From assembly GCA_030686995.1 (NCBI GenBank), contig CM060686.1:70398319-70462318 (forward strand): 64,000 nt of DNA, read 5' to 3'. The notes beneath the pieces are model-generated. The model saw only the letters and a program-made list of their open reading frames with translations. It was not told the DNA's origin and made no database searches. The position numbers and the translations under genes are program-made. Each line of letters opens with the position of its first letter. Position 1 is the stretch's first letter. Below are positions 54,312 through 64,000 of the stretch, piece by piece. The stretch is from Artemisia argyi (taxonomy: Eukaryota > Streptophyta > Magnoliopsida > Asterales > Asteraceae).

Positions 54312-56219
54312 TATATATAAGTTTTTAAGTTTATAAAATAGCTTGCCGTTTATGAGTATATGTAGTTTGATCGTAGAACACGTTTTGGGAAAACAAATGG
54401 TGTAGCTCGTAATCTAAGAAATTGGAGTTGTGCCATGAAACGACAAGTTAAATAAGTCAGGAACTAAGTCGTTATAAATGAGAATAAATATAACCATCAA
54501 ATGAAACGTACAAGATTGGGCTTTGGCCCATTTGCGGAACAGACGGTTAGTGGGCATTCGGCCCAACCTAAAGTACTATAACTGCTTCTAACCATTTCAA
54601 ACACACCTTATTTTTTTCAAACACTTATACTTATTAAAATCAGTTTTCCCCCAAATGACCCTTTCCTCATGTCAACCTTTTAGAGTCTATCAACTATCCT
54701 ACACCTTACGGGTGTGGTGAACCGAGACGTAACTCAAACATATACGAGCACCCATTTGTGGGGCTCGTGGTCTGCCGAACCATCAAGCAAACGCACCCTA
54801 CGTGGGTAGGTGTCGAACCAAGGGTAATCTAAACGGTTTACTCAAGTAGGCTACAACCAAGCTATCGATAGTGGACAAGGTTTAAAAAAAATGACTATGT
54901 TGTGGTCGTTGTGAATCTTAAAAACGGTATAGGTTAACAGGAAGATGTTGATTCAAAATGACAAAATAAGTAAATGACACTTCCACATTCGATTCTCATT
55001 ATCTCCGGTTTCGACTGGTTCATAATCTTACCACACAAGAAAATTTAACACTTCCATTTTCGAGCCATTTTAAATCCAGTTTTCAATTTAACTCAAAACT
55101 TTTAAATCCGTTTCACACGAGAACAATAACAAGCCGAATCATAAGAAAGAGGAACAAGACGAACGAGGCAATACAAATCAGAAACTAACTAATCGATAGC
55201 AAGATTTTATATATTCAAATGAAACTAGAATAAGAAACATAAAATTCTTACAACAAGAAGAGCCGATCCGAAAGAAAAGAAGATGAAGAACAAAAGAACT
55301 TGAACCCGATTTCGCCACAATCAAATCCACACACCCTTTGAATCTTCAGAAATTTCTCTCTCAAAAGCTACTAGTATTTTGATTGTGAAAATTGTAAGAT
55401 GTGTGGAAAACCCATGGGAATCGAGCGGTATAAATAGAGTTAATACAAGGGGGTTTTGATTCCAACACCCCTTAAGGTCAGTTGATCATGAAGCTCAAAG
55501 GGGTAATGCCTCATCCTCACCTAGTCACCTCTTGGCTTGTGGTGTTGACCTCTCATATGTAGACAATGAAACGGGTATCTTGACTAAAATACTTGGGGAC
55601 CATTTGGAGCCTCTTAGTTGCTAGGGAGTCGTACTGCCATGACAGTTGGTGGGGGCGGCTTGTAGCAGAAGGGTGAAAGGGAGAAGAAAGGGGTGAGGCG
55701 TGGAATGTGTGAGGGTGAGGGATGTACGGTTAAGGTTAAAAATATATGTATATATCGATCTTTCCTCTCTTTTTTTTAATCTTTATTATTTTCTTTTGTA
55801 TTTAATTTATTTGTAATATAATTTTGTTTTAGGTATTTATTTAAAAGGACTGTATAAATTAAATGTGAGGGGTGAAATAAAAGTGAGGTTTAAATTAACT
55901 AAAAGTGAGGTGCGGGAATGATTTTGATTTTTATAATGCTCGAGGGGGAATAAATGAATCTCGGGATTTAAAAGACTCCCGATATTAAATTATTAAGCTT
56001 ATGCCATACTATCACGGTGTCGGTACGCGTGCGATTTTAGTAAAATATAAGGTGAGTTTGCCACATTGTTTGTTTGACAATTTTCGTTGTTGCTATATAG
56101 TATAAATGAAAGCAAAAGTTTAAATGTGAAAATAAGTGAAACTGCTGAATATCACATTCATAAATAAATTTTTTGGTCTTACAGGAAATAAATAACTTGG
56201 AAAATTACGGGTTCTTATA
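53421..56219 (-). repeat. Proximal (U3-R) part of E's left LTR
   Basis: Begins at the A junction with ATGGTTCA; 53421-54946 repeats 1181-2710 at about 98% by eye. Beyond 54946 lies the U3-side sequence present only once in the window. It ends at GGGTTCTTATA (56219), read on the minus strand as TATAAGAACCCGTAA, a near inverted copy of the other LTR end (TGTAACACCCCGTAA). A T-rich tract lies at 54270-54306. Confidence 0.75.
55429..55436 (-). promoter_or_regulatory. Putative E LTR TATA box
   Basis: Minus strand reads CTATTTATACC. A leader-like stretch with CT-rich motifs and CACAATC follows from about 55395 downwards, as in many plant LTR transcripts. The plus strand reads TATAAATAG here, so orientation rests on the element's coding strand, not on the box itself. 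Confidence 0.45.
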
Positions 56220-56225
56220 GTACCT

Positions 56226-56590
56226 ACCCCTAATTCTGAATTCCGTCCCGGAATTCTTAGTCCGCGGTAGTCGTTGGGGTTGTCTCGGTGAATAGGTGTG
56301 GATGTTTGGCATGAATTTGGTCTGTTTGCTCCCATGTGTACTCTGGTCCTTTATTAGAGTTCCATCGATCCTGGACGATGGGAATGCGACTTTGTTTCAA
56401 ACGCTTGACATTACGGTCTATGATTTATGCTGGTTATTCAACAAAGTTGAGTTTGTCGTCGAGTTGAATTTCCTCTTAAAGGAATGACGTGTGATTCGTT
56501 GGATAGACACTTTTTGACCAAAAAGTGCCTCGAATGGGAAGCCTCTATGCTAGTGTGATGATTGTTGTTGTAGAAGGAGTTGATTAATAA
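56226..56590 (-). pseudogene. E integrase C-terminal remnant (chromovirus)
   Basis: Minus-strand reading, with frame changes, gives YNNNHHTSIEAS, then KKCLSNESHVIPL, VKRLKQSRIPIV and RWNSNKGPEYTWEQTDQIHA with KHPHLF. These blocks are in the order of the end of Tekay/Del integrases, where the last block includes the chromodomain-like motif. The segment between the first two blocks is deleted. After the stop, the sequence GAATTCCGGGACGGAATTC and a purine stretch lead to the LTR, as usual in this lineage. Confidence 0.75.
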
Positions 56591-58884
56591 CAAATGATTA
56601 TCTAACTATTATCAACATCAATTATACATGTTAACATGTCTCCTAGAGTCTGAATGGTCCCTATTTCCCAGGGGAAGTAGGTGTAATTGCTATGTGGAAA
56701 TGAAAAGAGTGGATCTAATTTGGGTTGGAACAATGAGGGTAGATATCACTAATAGCCTCATGGTGAATGTAACGCATTTAATGGAAAACCCATTGGTGTG
56801 AACATCAAGGAAGAATGTGTCAAAAAGCCTATACGGCTAGTCAAAATGATGATCTTGAATCTATAATTCAAGGGATCTAAGGGCGGAATCGGATGCCAAT
56901 GGTTGGGAAAGTTTGCGAGTGATTATCAGATAATGCTCATGGTTCCAAGTGCTCAACTCGTTACGGCAGAACTATGATGTATATTGACTCAAAATCGTGG
57001 TATTAGTGGTCCGACTCAAGTGGGTACTAGGTCGAGAGATGTTTGTCTCGTTATAGGTGGAAGCTAACAGTCTTACGGTCAGATGCGACCTCTTATTATC
57101 CAAAGGTAAAAGTGATGTCTCGTCTCAAAATGATTAAGTTATCTAGAATTCTTAAAGAGTAGGCGGTCTCTTGAGTAATTGATTATTTAATTCAACATGT
57201 TTCTACCGGTGTGAGAATCTTATCTTACAGGATGAGTGGGAAGGTTGTACTTCGAAGGAATGGTGTCAAGGTATGGCCTATCGCCTTTGTCAATATTAAG
57301 CAGGTCAGGTGGTATATAGGTGTAGCGGTTGCTTTCGAGGTTTGTTCCTAGGATTTGTCCTGGAATTTTGTGTTTTCCTGCTTAGAGTCATTGATAAATA
57401 AATTTGTTCGAAATTTTTATTTGAAGTGTTTACACAAAATTGACCAAATCAGTAATTCAAAAGACACAAATTTCTTTGTTTGGGGTTAATAGTTGGGTAT
57501 GATGATGTGATCCTATAAATTTTTAAAGTTTAGTAGAATGGATTTTAAATATGGTGTAATTAAAACGATTTCCCAAGAATCAATGTTTAGTCATTTCTTA
57601 ACATAGGGAAGTGTGGTAAGGTTTGACAAAAATTTTAATCTGTTAAAACAAGCATTTTTTTTTGGAAAAACATTACGACAAGTTTTAGGGACAAAAAGTT
57701 CCTTAAGAGTGAAATCATCAATTAAGCAGGTATAGTTGGGTTTACATATCCATGTAGTTTTCAAAAGTCTAAAGACAGAGTCTAGTTTCCAATTCTTGGT
57801 AGTGTTCGGTGGCTGAATATCCGGTGAAGTTTATAGATGTGGTACTTAATTCACTTGGGCAGTATTGGGACATATCATTACTTATATTGTTGCGCTAGTG
57901 GTATGAAATGAATGTGTGATTTGGGTATTATGTTATGAGGTGTTTTCCTTGGTTACAAGTGGGAGTTGTGTATCAACGGTCGTTCGACATGTTGAGGCTG
58001 CTTAGCATCTTGGTGTGGGAGTGAGGTCATATCGAAACGGATTTTTGGGGCCGAATAATCTAGAACTCCTGGAGGATACAATGTTGTAAGTATGGTTGTA
58101 TATTGATGGTATAATCCAAGGTATTTATTACTTACGAGGGAATCTTATTATATGGTGCGGAGAGGGTGAATCGTACATTGACAGTACAGTGTCAAGTCAT
58201 GGTGTCTTGTCATTCCTAGTCGCGGATAGAGATGCTTGATTTAACTCTAAGGTTTTGTTTAGTGAACAACAGTGTTTTGGATCACTCTTACGTCCCAGTC
58301 AGGCTAATACCCTCAAAGAATTAGTGAGAGATTTGACAATGGCTCGGATTGCTCTATAAGGTCCTAAGACTTTCGTTAGGTTATAACTCAGCCTATCGTA
58401 TGTGCCTAGCCCTTGTCAATAGTTCTATTGGTTCCTTCATCGTTTACTTCCCTCGAGGGGTCCTCCTTGCATTGTTAAGATCTTATTACCCTATGGTATG
58501 CGGACGTGTTTCTCATCATAGATGATTCTGGTATTTCACCAACCATACCATAAAAAAGAAAATATCTAAGCCTCAAGTTCTATGGACACTAAGTTGATGT
58601 CTTATGGGTATCTAGTAGGTTTAGGGTGAAACCTCGAAAGATGATGTCGGTTCCTATTAGCAGTCAGATGGATAGTTCAGGGCACACTTAATACTTATCA
58701 AGGAGGGTAAAGTCTTGAAGAATGGTGTTGATTGCTACTAGGAATCAGTTGGTTGGTTTAGTAGTTATTTAGTGTTCAGCGCTGAAGGTACGGTTTTGAT
58801 TTAGGGAATGAATGTAATCGTCATCGCGATTGACATTGAGTGAAGGTATGTCTTAGTCACTCTTGGGGTTATGAGTCATTCGGT

Positions 58885-59560
58885 AGTTATTGAATATAGA
58901 GGTTGTCTGTTTGACGGTGGAATTTTTCAAAATCAGGGGATGTGAAGTAAAGCGAGATGTCATAAGGTTAAGTTTCGTACAAATTCTTATGGTCATGATT
59001 GTAGGCAATCCCATTGATTGTGGCTACGTCCGTTGGTAGGTCGTTTCCATGATGGCTAATGATGTAACTGGTCCTTGCGGTGAGACTAGACTGATTTCAC
59101 GTGATAAGATGGTGTCGAAGTCTATTTGGTTATTTTGATTCTTAGTACGGATGCCCATGACTTGCACAACTTTTGTGTTTTCTCAAAAATGGAAATAGAA
59201 GGTTTGACTTTTCATAGTTACTGAATTTAGAGGTTGTCTGTTTGACGGTGGAATTTTTCAAAATCAGGGGATGTGAAGTAAAGCGAGATGTCATAAGGTT
59301 AAGTTTCGTACAAATTCTTATGGTCATGATTGTAGGCAATCCCATTGATTGTGGCTACGTCCGTTGGTAGGTCGTTTCCATGATGGCTAATGATGTAACT
59401 GGTCCTTGCGGTTTAGAACGTGCGGTGAGACTAGACTGATTTCACGTGATAAGATGGTGTCGAAGTCTATTTGGTTATTTTGCTTCTTAGTACGGATGCC
59501 CATGACTTGCACAACTTTTGTGTTTTCTCAAAAATGGAAATAGAAGGTTTGACTTTTCAT
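58885..59560. repeat. 331-bp tandem duplication
   Basis: Unit 58885-59215 is repeated as 59216-59560 with only a few substitutions; the second copy carries a 14-bp insertion near 59412. High identity makes it much younger than the surrounding decay. Confidence 0.9.
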
Positions 59561-59689
59561 AAAAAAAATTTGATAACTATTCCTAGCATAGCATGGTCAT
59601 ACCTGAATTATACATAGGTGATCAGGCTTTGTATAATTAAGGTTCGATGATGCAATGTTGGGTTTAGCTTAAAAGAAAGTATCGGTTAT

Positions 59690-60174
59690 TCTTCTGTTCA
59701 TGGTAGCTAAAAATGCTTTTCAAAAGGAATTAGTTCGTAAGGTGATTCCGAAAATAGCTTATAAAATGGTGTGTGGGATAGTTTACGGAGTAATAGGGAA
59801 AATTAATTGCAAGGTAATAGTAAAGTTGTGGTTTGGTTTGCGATGCACTAGCAAGACAGTTCCTGGGATAATAGTAAACTGGTTGGTAATGAACCGTGAA
59901 ATATGTAATAGGGTAATAAATACACAATTTATCGTTTGACCAGACAGTTGCTAAAGTAGCTCACAAGGGAGAAAATAGTTCATAAAATGATATTGAAAAT
60001 TTTAGAATAATCGTAACATAGTTTACAAAATTCCGACGAAACCATTTGTTGGTTTATGAAATAGTATTAAAGTAGCGAAACACATGATAAAATAGTTTGT
60101 AAAATAATTTGTGAAACTGTTTATAGAGCAATAGGGATGACAATTCATTTTCTTATAAGATGGTAGTAAGGTCG

Positions 60175-60206
<32 letters not shown>

Positions 60207-61100
60207 AATAGCTATACATAGTTTTACAAAATGTTGGCGAAACCGTTTGTTGGTTTATGGAATAGTATTTAAGTAGTAAGTCGGTTTATTACATACGATA
60301 AAATGGTTTTGTAAAATAATTTGTGACACAGTTTATAGAACAACAGGGATAATAATTTATTAATAATAAGACAGTAGTACGGTCAAATTTTTTGATTTTA
60401 TGGTAGTAAAACAGTTCGTAGAATGACGGAAAAATAGGTTTGTAATGCATTTGCGATATAGTTTGTAGAGCTAGCAATGCAATTTGTTATTTTATAAATC
60501 AGTGGTTAAAGTGGTGCTTAAAGGAGCAAAATAAGCTATAAATCAATAGTAAAACTTGTAGAGCATTTGCAACATGGTTTACAGGGTGTTAGTAAAAAAA
60601 AAACATTTGTTGGTTTATAAAATAGTAGTAAGGTAGAAAATTTAGAAATATTCGTAAAATAGGTTGCATGTTGATAATGACACCGTTTACTATTTTTATA
60701 AGAGGGTAGTGAGGTAGTCAAATAGTCGATAATTGGAAGTAAAGTGGTTCATTGGTAAAGTAGTTTGTAAGAGAGTGGCGAAATGATTGATGGGATAGCG
60801 ATAACTCGTGTGTAAAAAGGTTTATAAGGTGATAGTAAATGTTTTCACAAAACGGTCTGCAAGGTGTTCACAAAGTGGTTTATATGAGGCTAATAACACA
60901 ATTTTGATAGTAAGTCTTGTTATTAGCTTATAAGATTTTTGTAAGGTATTTCTTAAGAGGATAGTAAATCGGTTTGTAACATAGTGAAAAGTAATTTATA
61001 AAATGTTAATGAACTGTTTTGTTGATAGTAGTAAGGTGCCAAATTGGTCTATTACCTAGTAATAGTTTGTAAAATAGTTTATAAGATAAGTGATAAAATA
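59690..61100. repeat. Degenerate AT-rich repeat field
   Basis: Variants of TTTGTAAAATAGTTTATA recur throughout, and longer units around TTTGTTGGTTTAT appear at about 60045, 60247 and 60606. A T tract of about 30 lies at 60175-60205. This looks like an old tandem array or simple-sequence expansion; the two short frames (59700-59939 and its antisense) are products of the repeats. Confidence 0.65.
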
Positions 61101-61686
61101 TAAAGTGCAATGGGCGACAGTTGACACATCTAGTTTGGTATGAGATTGCAGATAGTTGTGAACAAATAAGCTCATAACTCAAGATAAATGTACACCAATC
61201 CTATGCAATATGACGAGGTTCGTATGGTAGTACTTATTAAAAGAAAAGAAGAATGAGACATATTATGGATGTTCCTATTAATAGACGTATGTAATACAAC
61301 GAGGTTAGTTTAACCATGATAAGATTAGAATAAATCACGACAACCATAATATAATATCATAACATGAGTAGATACAATCACCACACATATGAATATATGA
61401 CGGAACATTTGGGTTCTTATAGACCGATATCAATGCGTAGCATAATCAAACCACATGTCCAAATGATAACTTGTCTCAATTTGTTATACAACAAAGAGGT
61501 ACCACAAGTGTCACTAATTTGGCCGCACATCCTGTGGCTAGGATAGAAGCTACCGATGATAATAGTGTAGTCTAAGAACTGCCCGGTGCTCTTCTAGGTG
61601 GGTCCTCAGTTGTGGCATGATGCGGTGGTCGTGATGGTCATGGCACTATCCTTAATGTGTCTTCCAAGTCTTCATAGGTAGGCATG

Positions 61687-62028
61687 TCAAGATAATGGTG
61701 GTGGCGGTATGAGTGGGCACTCTAGGCGGCTCTTGGTGTGTACCATCTTGGGTCCAGTGGGGTGGTATCGGAAAATACAATAGGGTGGGATACTCATCCT
61801 GGGTCTGATAAGCATGGCGGGTATAATAGGTGGTGTGAACAACGTAGGTACAGTGGTGTGTCGTGAAGGGGTAACTTCACCTTCCTCGAAGGGCTCGATT
61901 TCCTCGGATGCCACTGCCGGTGCGGTGAGGGCAGGGATCACTGGTGGTATTAGTATGACAGTCGAAGACATGGTGTCCGTAATGTCCGAATCCGATGATA
62001 AGGTAATGGGGTGCAAAGCCGAAGACAT
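61687..62028 (-). pseudogene. E gag N-terminal fragment
   Basis: The ATG at 62028 (MSSALHPITLSSDSDITDTM) was preferred to an upstream in-frame ATG at 62091, because many Tekay-type gags begin this way. About 113 codons, Pro/Ser/Thr-rich with an acidic patch (EEIEPFEEGE), ending at 61687. It lacks the capsid domain and zinc knuckle. The position just after the PBS leader supports the call. Confidence 0.6.
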
Positions 62029-62249
62029 GGTACTGTAATAACCCAATAATAATAAATATAAATCATTTAATTCAAAATATCTACTAGTCATGATGTCTAA
62101 AAGTTATTCATCATCTGCCAAGCAAATCTCAATGCATGATGTTCGATAAAGTGTTGGCACGGAGGGCATAGGGTAGTAAGGTGTAAACGATTCGTTTTGA
62201 AAATGTGGTTATAGTCCAGTGTTTTGTAAAATCACATGGTTCTCTATAA

Positions 62250-62269
62250 CCATGGCTCTGATGCCAATC
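62250..62269 (-). other. E primer binding site (Met-tRNA type)
   Basis: Right after the LTR's CA end the minus strand reads GATTGGCATCAGAGCCATGG, which contains a close match to TGGTATCAGAGCC. This is standard for Del/Tekay chromoviruses and fixes E on the minus strand. Confidence 0.82.
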
Positions 62270-63744
62270 TGTAACACCCCGTAAAATCGTAATGAAGCAG
62301 CGGGAGTCTAATTGGGGTATTACATCTCAGATCATCGTCATAATTATAGAAAACAACTCAAAAGAGACGTTTTGAGAAAATTATGTTATCATTCATTAAA
62401 GATAAAATCAGAGTTGCAACAACGGTTCCATAACATTTAATCATACATACTGAAAGTGTTTGAAATTAAAATGAATGACAACATTTTTGGATGTCGTCCA
62501 AAAGGTGCCCTAGTCCACTCCATGCCATTTATGCTTCTTAGTTACCTGAGATAAAACATGCTAAAAAGGTCAACACAAAGGTTGAGTCAATCCATAGTGT
62601 TTAATTTGTAATAGTTTGAACACAAGTTAAATAGTAGTGAAAACAATAGCATCGTAGTGTAGTATATTGCCCTAAGCCTCATGACACGCAAACCTTAACA
62701 TAGGGTGATATCATAAATGATATAAATAGCCTACATCATGAAATGATGTAGGTGATAGTGCCCTCGTCGTAGGAGTTTGCCAACTTCCTATTTATATTCG
62801 AATAAAGTGCATTTGGTAACCATTTCAGGCTAACTTCAAATGGGGCGTCAACTGCCAATAGATCTATTCACTAAATTCGCGTTCACTCGCAAGTGATTAA
62901 TGGTTCATGCTTTGAGGGACTTTTGGCAAAAGGTGTTAACTTAGGCAATATCAATCAGGGTAGCATACAGAAAATACTTGTGTTCAGTTTTATAGCATGT
63001 ATATCCCCACGGGATTTGAAAACATAGTAAAAAGTGGGACTATGAACTCACCTTAGTGTAGTAGTAATCTGAAATGCAATATATTCAAATAGCAGGTGAT
63101 AGCTCCGACACGTGACCTAGATTAGTATGGCATAGTTTAGTTCGTAATTCTAGCATAAGACTCGATGAACGTAAATAAGTTTAAAAGTTTTCAATTTTTT
63201 TTGTTATTGTTGCTTGTGTGGCAGCATTTAAGTCTAGAAATAGTTTGGCAGATATTGGCTTGCATTGGCTCTCGGAAGTACTTAAGTACTAAAGTATCAC
63301 ATAGCAAAAGTATCGAGAACGAATAGGATTTTGATTTGACGATAACTGAAAGACAAAGTGTGGAAAGTAATCACAAGTAAATGATAGACGAGGTCGGATT
63401 ATAATAATGTCTTTTTAAAAGTATTTATAAAAATATAATTGAGTATAATAGAAGTGTGTAAAATTTGTATTTTTAAGTGAATGGTTTTATTAAGAGATTT
63501 GTAAGTTGGGAAACCAGTTTATATAAATTGTATATAACATGTTTCGTCATGTTAATATAAGATTTGTAAATCGTTGGATGTCGTAAATTATAACATATCT
63601 TTTTATATCGTCGAGAAAATACTTAGTTTCGCTCAATTGTTATAGGTTAATACTTGTTTATAGACTTTATGTCGAGAAAAATGTTAAGCTTAGATTCAAT
63701 AATTATAATTTAGTATGCATTTATAAGGAAAATAGATTTAGTCT

Positions 63745-63783
<39 letters not shown>

Positions 63784-64000
63784 TTTTTAAGTTTATAAAA
63801 TAGCTTTCCGTTTATGAGTATATGTAGTTTGATCGTAGAACACGTTTTGGGAAAACAAATGGTGTAGCTCGTAATCTATGAAATTGGAGTTGTGCCATGA
63901 AACAACAAGTTAAATAAGTCAGGAACTAAGTCGTTATAAATGAGAATAAATCTATACTATATAATAAACAAAGGTTTTGTACAAGTTCATTGAAGCAACG
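62270..64000 (-). repeat. E right (5') LTR, running off the window
   Basis: Matches 552-2710 from TGTAACACCCCG onward, diverging by about 2% by eye. A T tract lies at 63748-63778. The last 45 bases (from about 63955, CTATACTATATAATAAAC) no longer match the other copies, so another junction may lie just before the window end. Confidence 0.82.

Larger units (their letters stand above)
56591..61686 (-). other. E decayed interior
   Basis: About 5 kb where gag-pol should lie. I find no RT, RNase H or protease motif and no frame longer than about 80 codons on either strand. Many short phrases recur in diverged form (for example AGATGATGTCGGT, AGATGGTGTCGAAG and GAATGGTGTTGAT), so much of it may be old repeats. 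It could be heavily mutated pol, a foreign insertion, or both. Confidence 0.5.
552..64000 (-). mobile_element. Element E: Tekay/Del-like gypsy chromovirus, host of all later insertions
   Basis: On the minus strand, E runs from a right LTR (62270 to beyond the window) through a Met-tRNA-type primer binding site, a gag start, a decayed interior and an integrase tail, into a left LTR (56219 down to 53421, then 2710 down to 552). The integrase C-terminal remnant and the PBS both fix the minus orientation. Element A with its nested insertions occupies 2711-53420, inside the left LTR. The LTR reconstructs to roughly 3.4 kb, long but in the range known for Del/Tekay elements. By eye the two LTR ends (552-1180 against 62270-62898) differ at about a dozen sites. 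Confidence 0.75.

Noticed and set aside
55429..55440. Perfect plus-strand TATAAATAG as a plus-strand promoter
   Set aside because: The element's PBS and integrase remnant are on the minus strand, where the same bases read CTATTTATA; no plus-strand gene follows.
61409..61420. GGGTTCTTATAG, identical to the E LTR border at 56209-56220, as a hidden second LTR end
   Set aside because: The match stops after 12 bases, and no partner end or target duplication is visible.

Overview
This is a plant nuclear window made entirely of nested transposable elements; I found no host gene, RNA gene or CRISPR array. The families (Athila-, SIRE- and Tekay-like elements) are those of dicot genomes. Several coding segments, above all the open frame at 20812-21990, recall retrotransposon proteins I associate with Asteraceae (tansy, wormwood, chrysanthemum). 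That placement is from memory and is inference. Element labels A-E below are mine.

Layout, outermost to innermost. E is a Tekay/Del-like Ty3/gypsy chromovirus on the minus strand with very long LTRs. Its left (3') LTR is 552-2710 plus 53421-56219, its decayed interior 56220-62269, and its right (5') LTR starts at 62270 and leaves the window. A is an Athila-like gypsy element on the plus strand (2711-53420) lying inside E's left LTR. It starts and stops in the middle of its own LTR instead of at TG/CA ends. A was split twice: C (5300-31384, minus strand, SIRE/Maximus-like Ty1/copia, duplication AGCTT) landed at the gag/protease border, and D (33852-46430, plus strand, Ty1/copia, duplication AATAT) landed between reverse transcriptase and RNase H. 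C was itself hit by two related non-autonomous gypsy elements, B1 (8662-16365) and B2 (19206-25903, duplication ACTAC). D carries a 751-bp hAT-type non-autonomous DNA transposon (35571-36321, duplication GAGTCGTA). An LTR end of a second A-family copy opens the window (1-402).

State of the genes. All gag-pol regions are broken by in-frame stops and frameshifts, but many catalytic motifs survive. C keeps an intact gag frame and also carries an env-position ORF and a proline-rich ORF after pol. B1 has gag and protease joined straight to an integrase tail, with RT, RNase H and the integrase core missing. B2 has a truncated gag fused to a different ORF. B1 and B2 nevertheless share almost the same LTRs and 3' noncoding backbone, so they look like two cargoes on one mobilisable chassis.

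The least expected signal is a set of short GC-rich, CpG-containing palindromic modules. In C, a 70-85-bp three-armed unit built from GGCGGAACCC and its complement occurs in both LTRs right beside the TATA box, in frame inside the gag linker, and twice downstream of pol, in both orientations. In B, TGACGGCGTCA palindromes cluster just upstream of the LTR TATA box and recur in the 3' region. One internal B module and two C modules are headed by the same 11-mer, TTCTGCAGGTC, although B and C belong to different superfamilies. D has its own family-specific motif array (CGAGTTAG, about 21-bp spacing) right after its primer binding site. Function is unknown.
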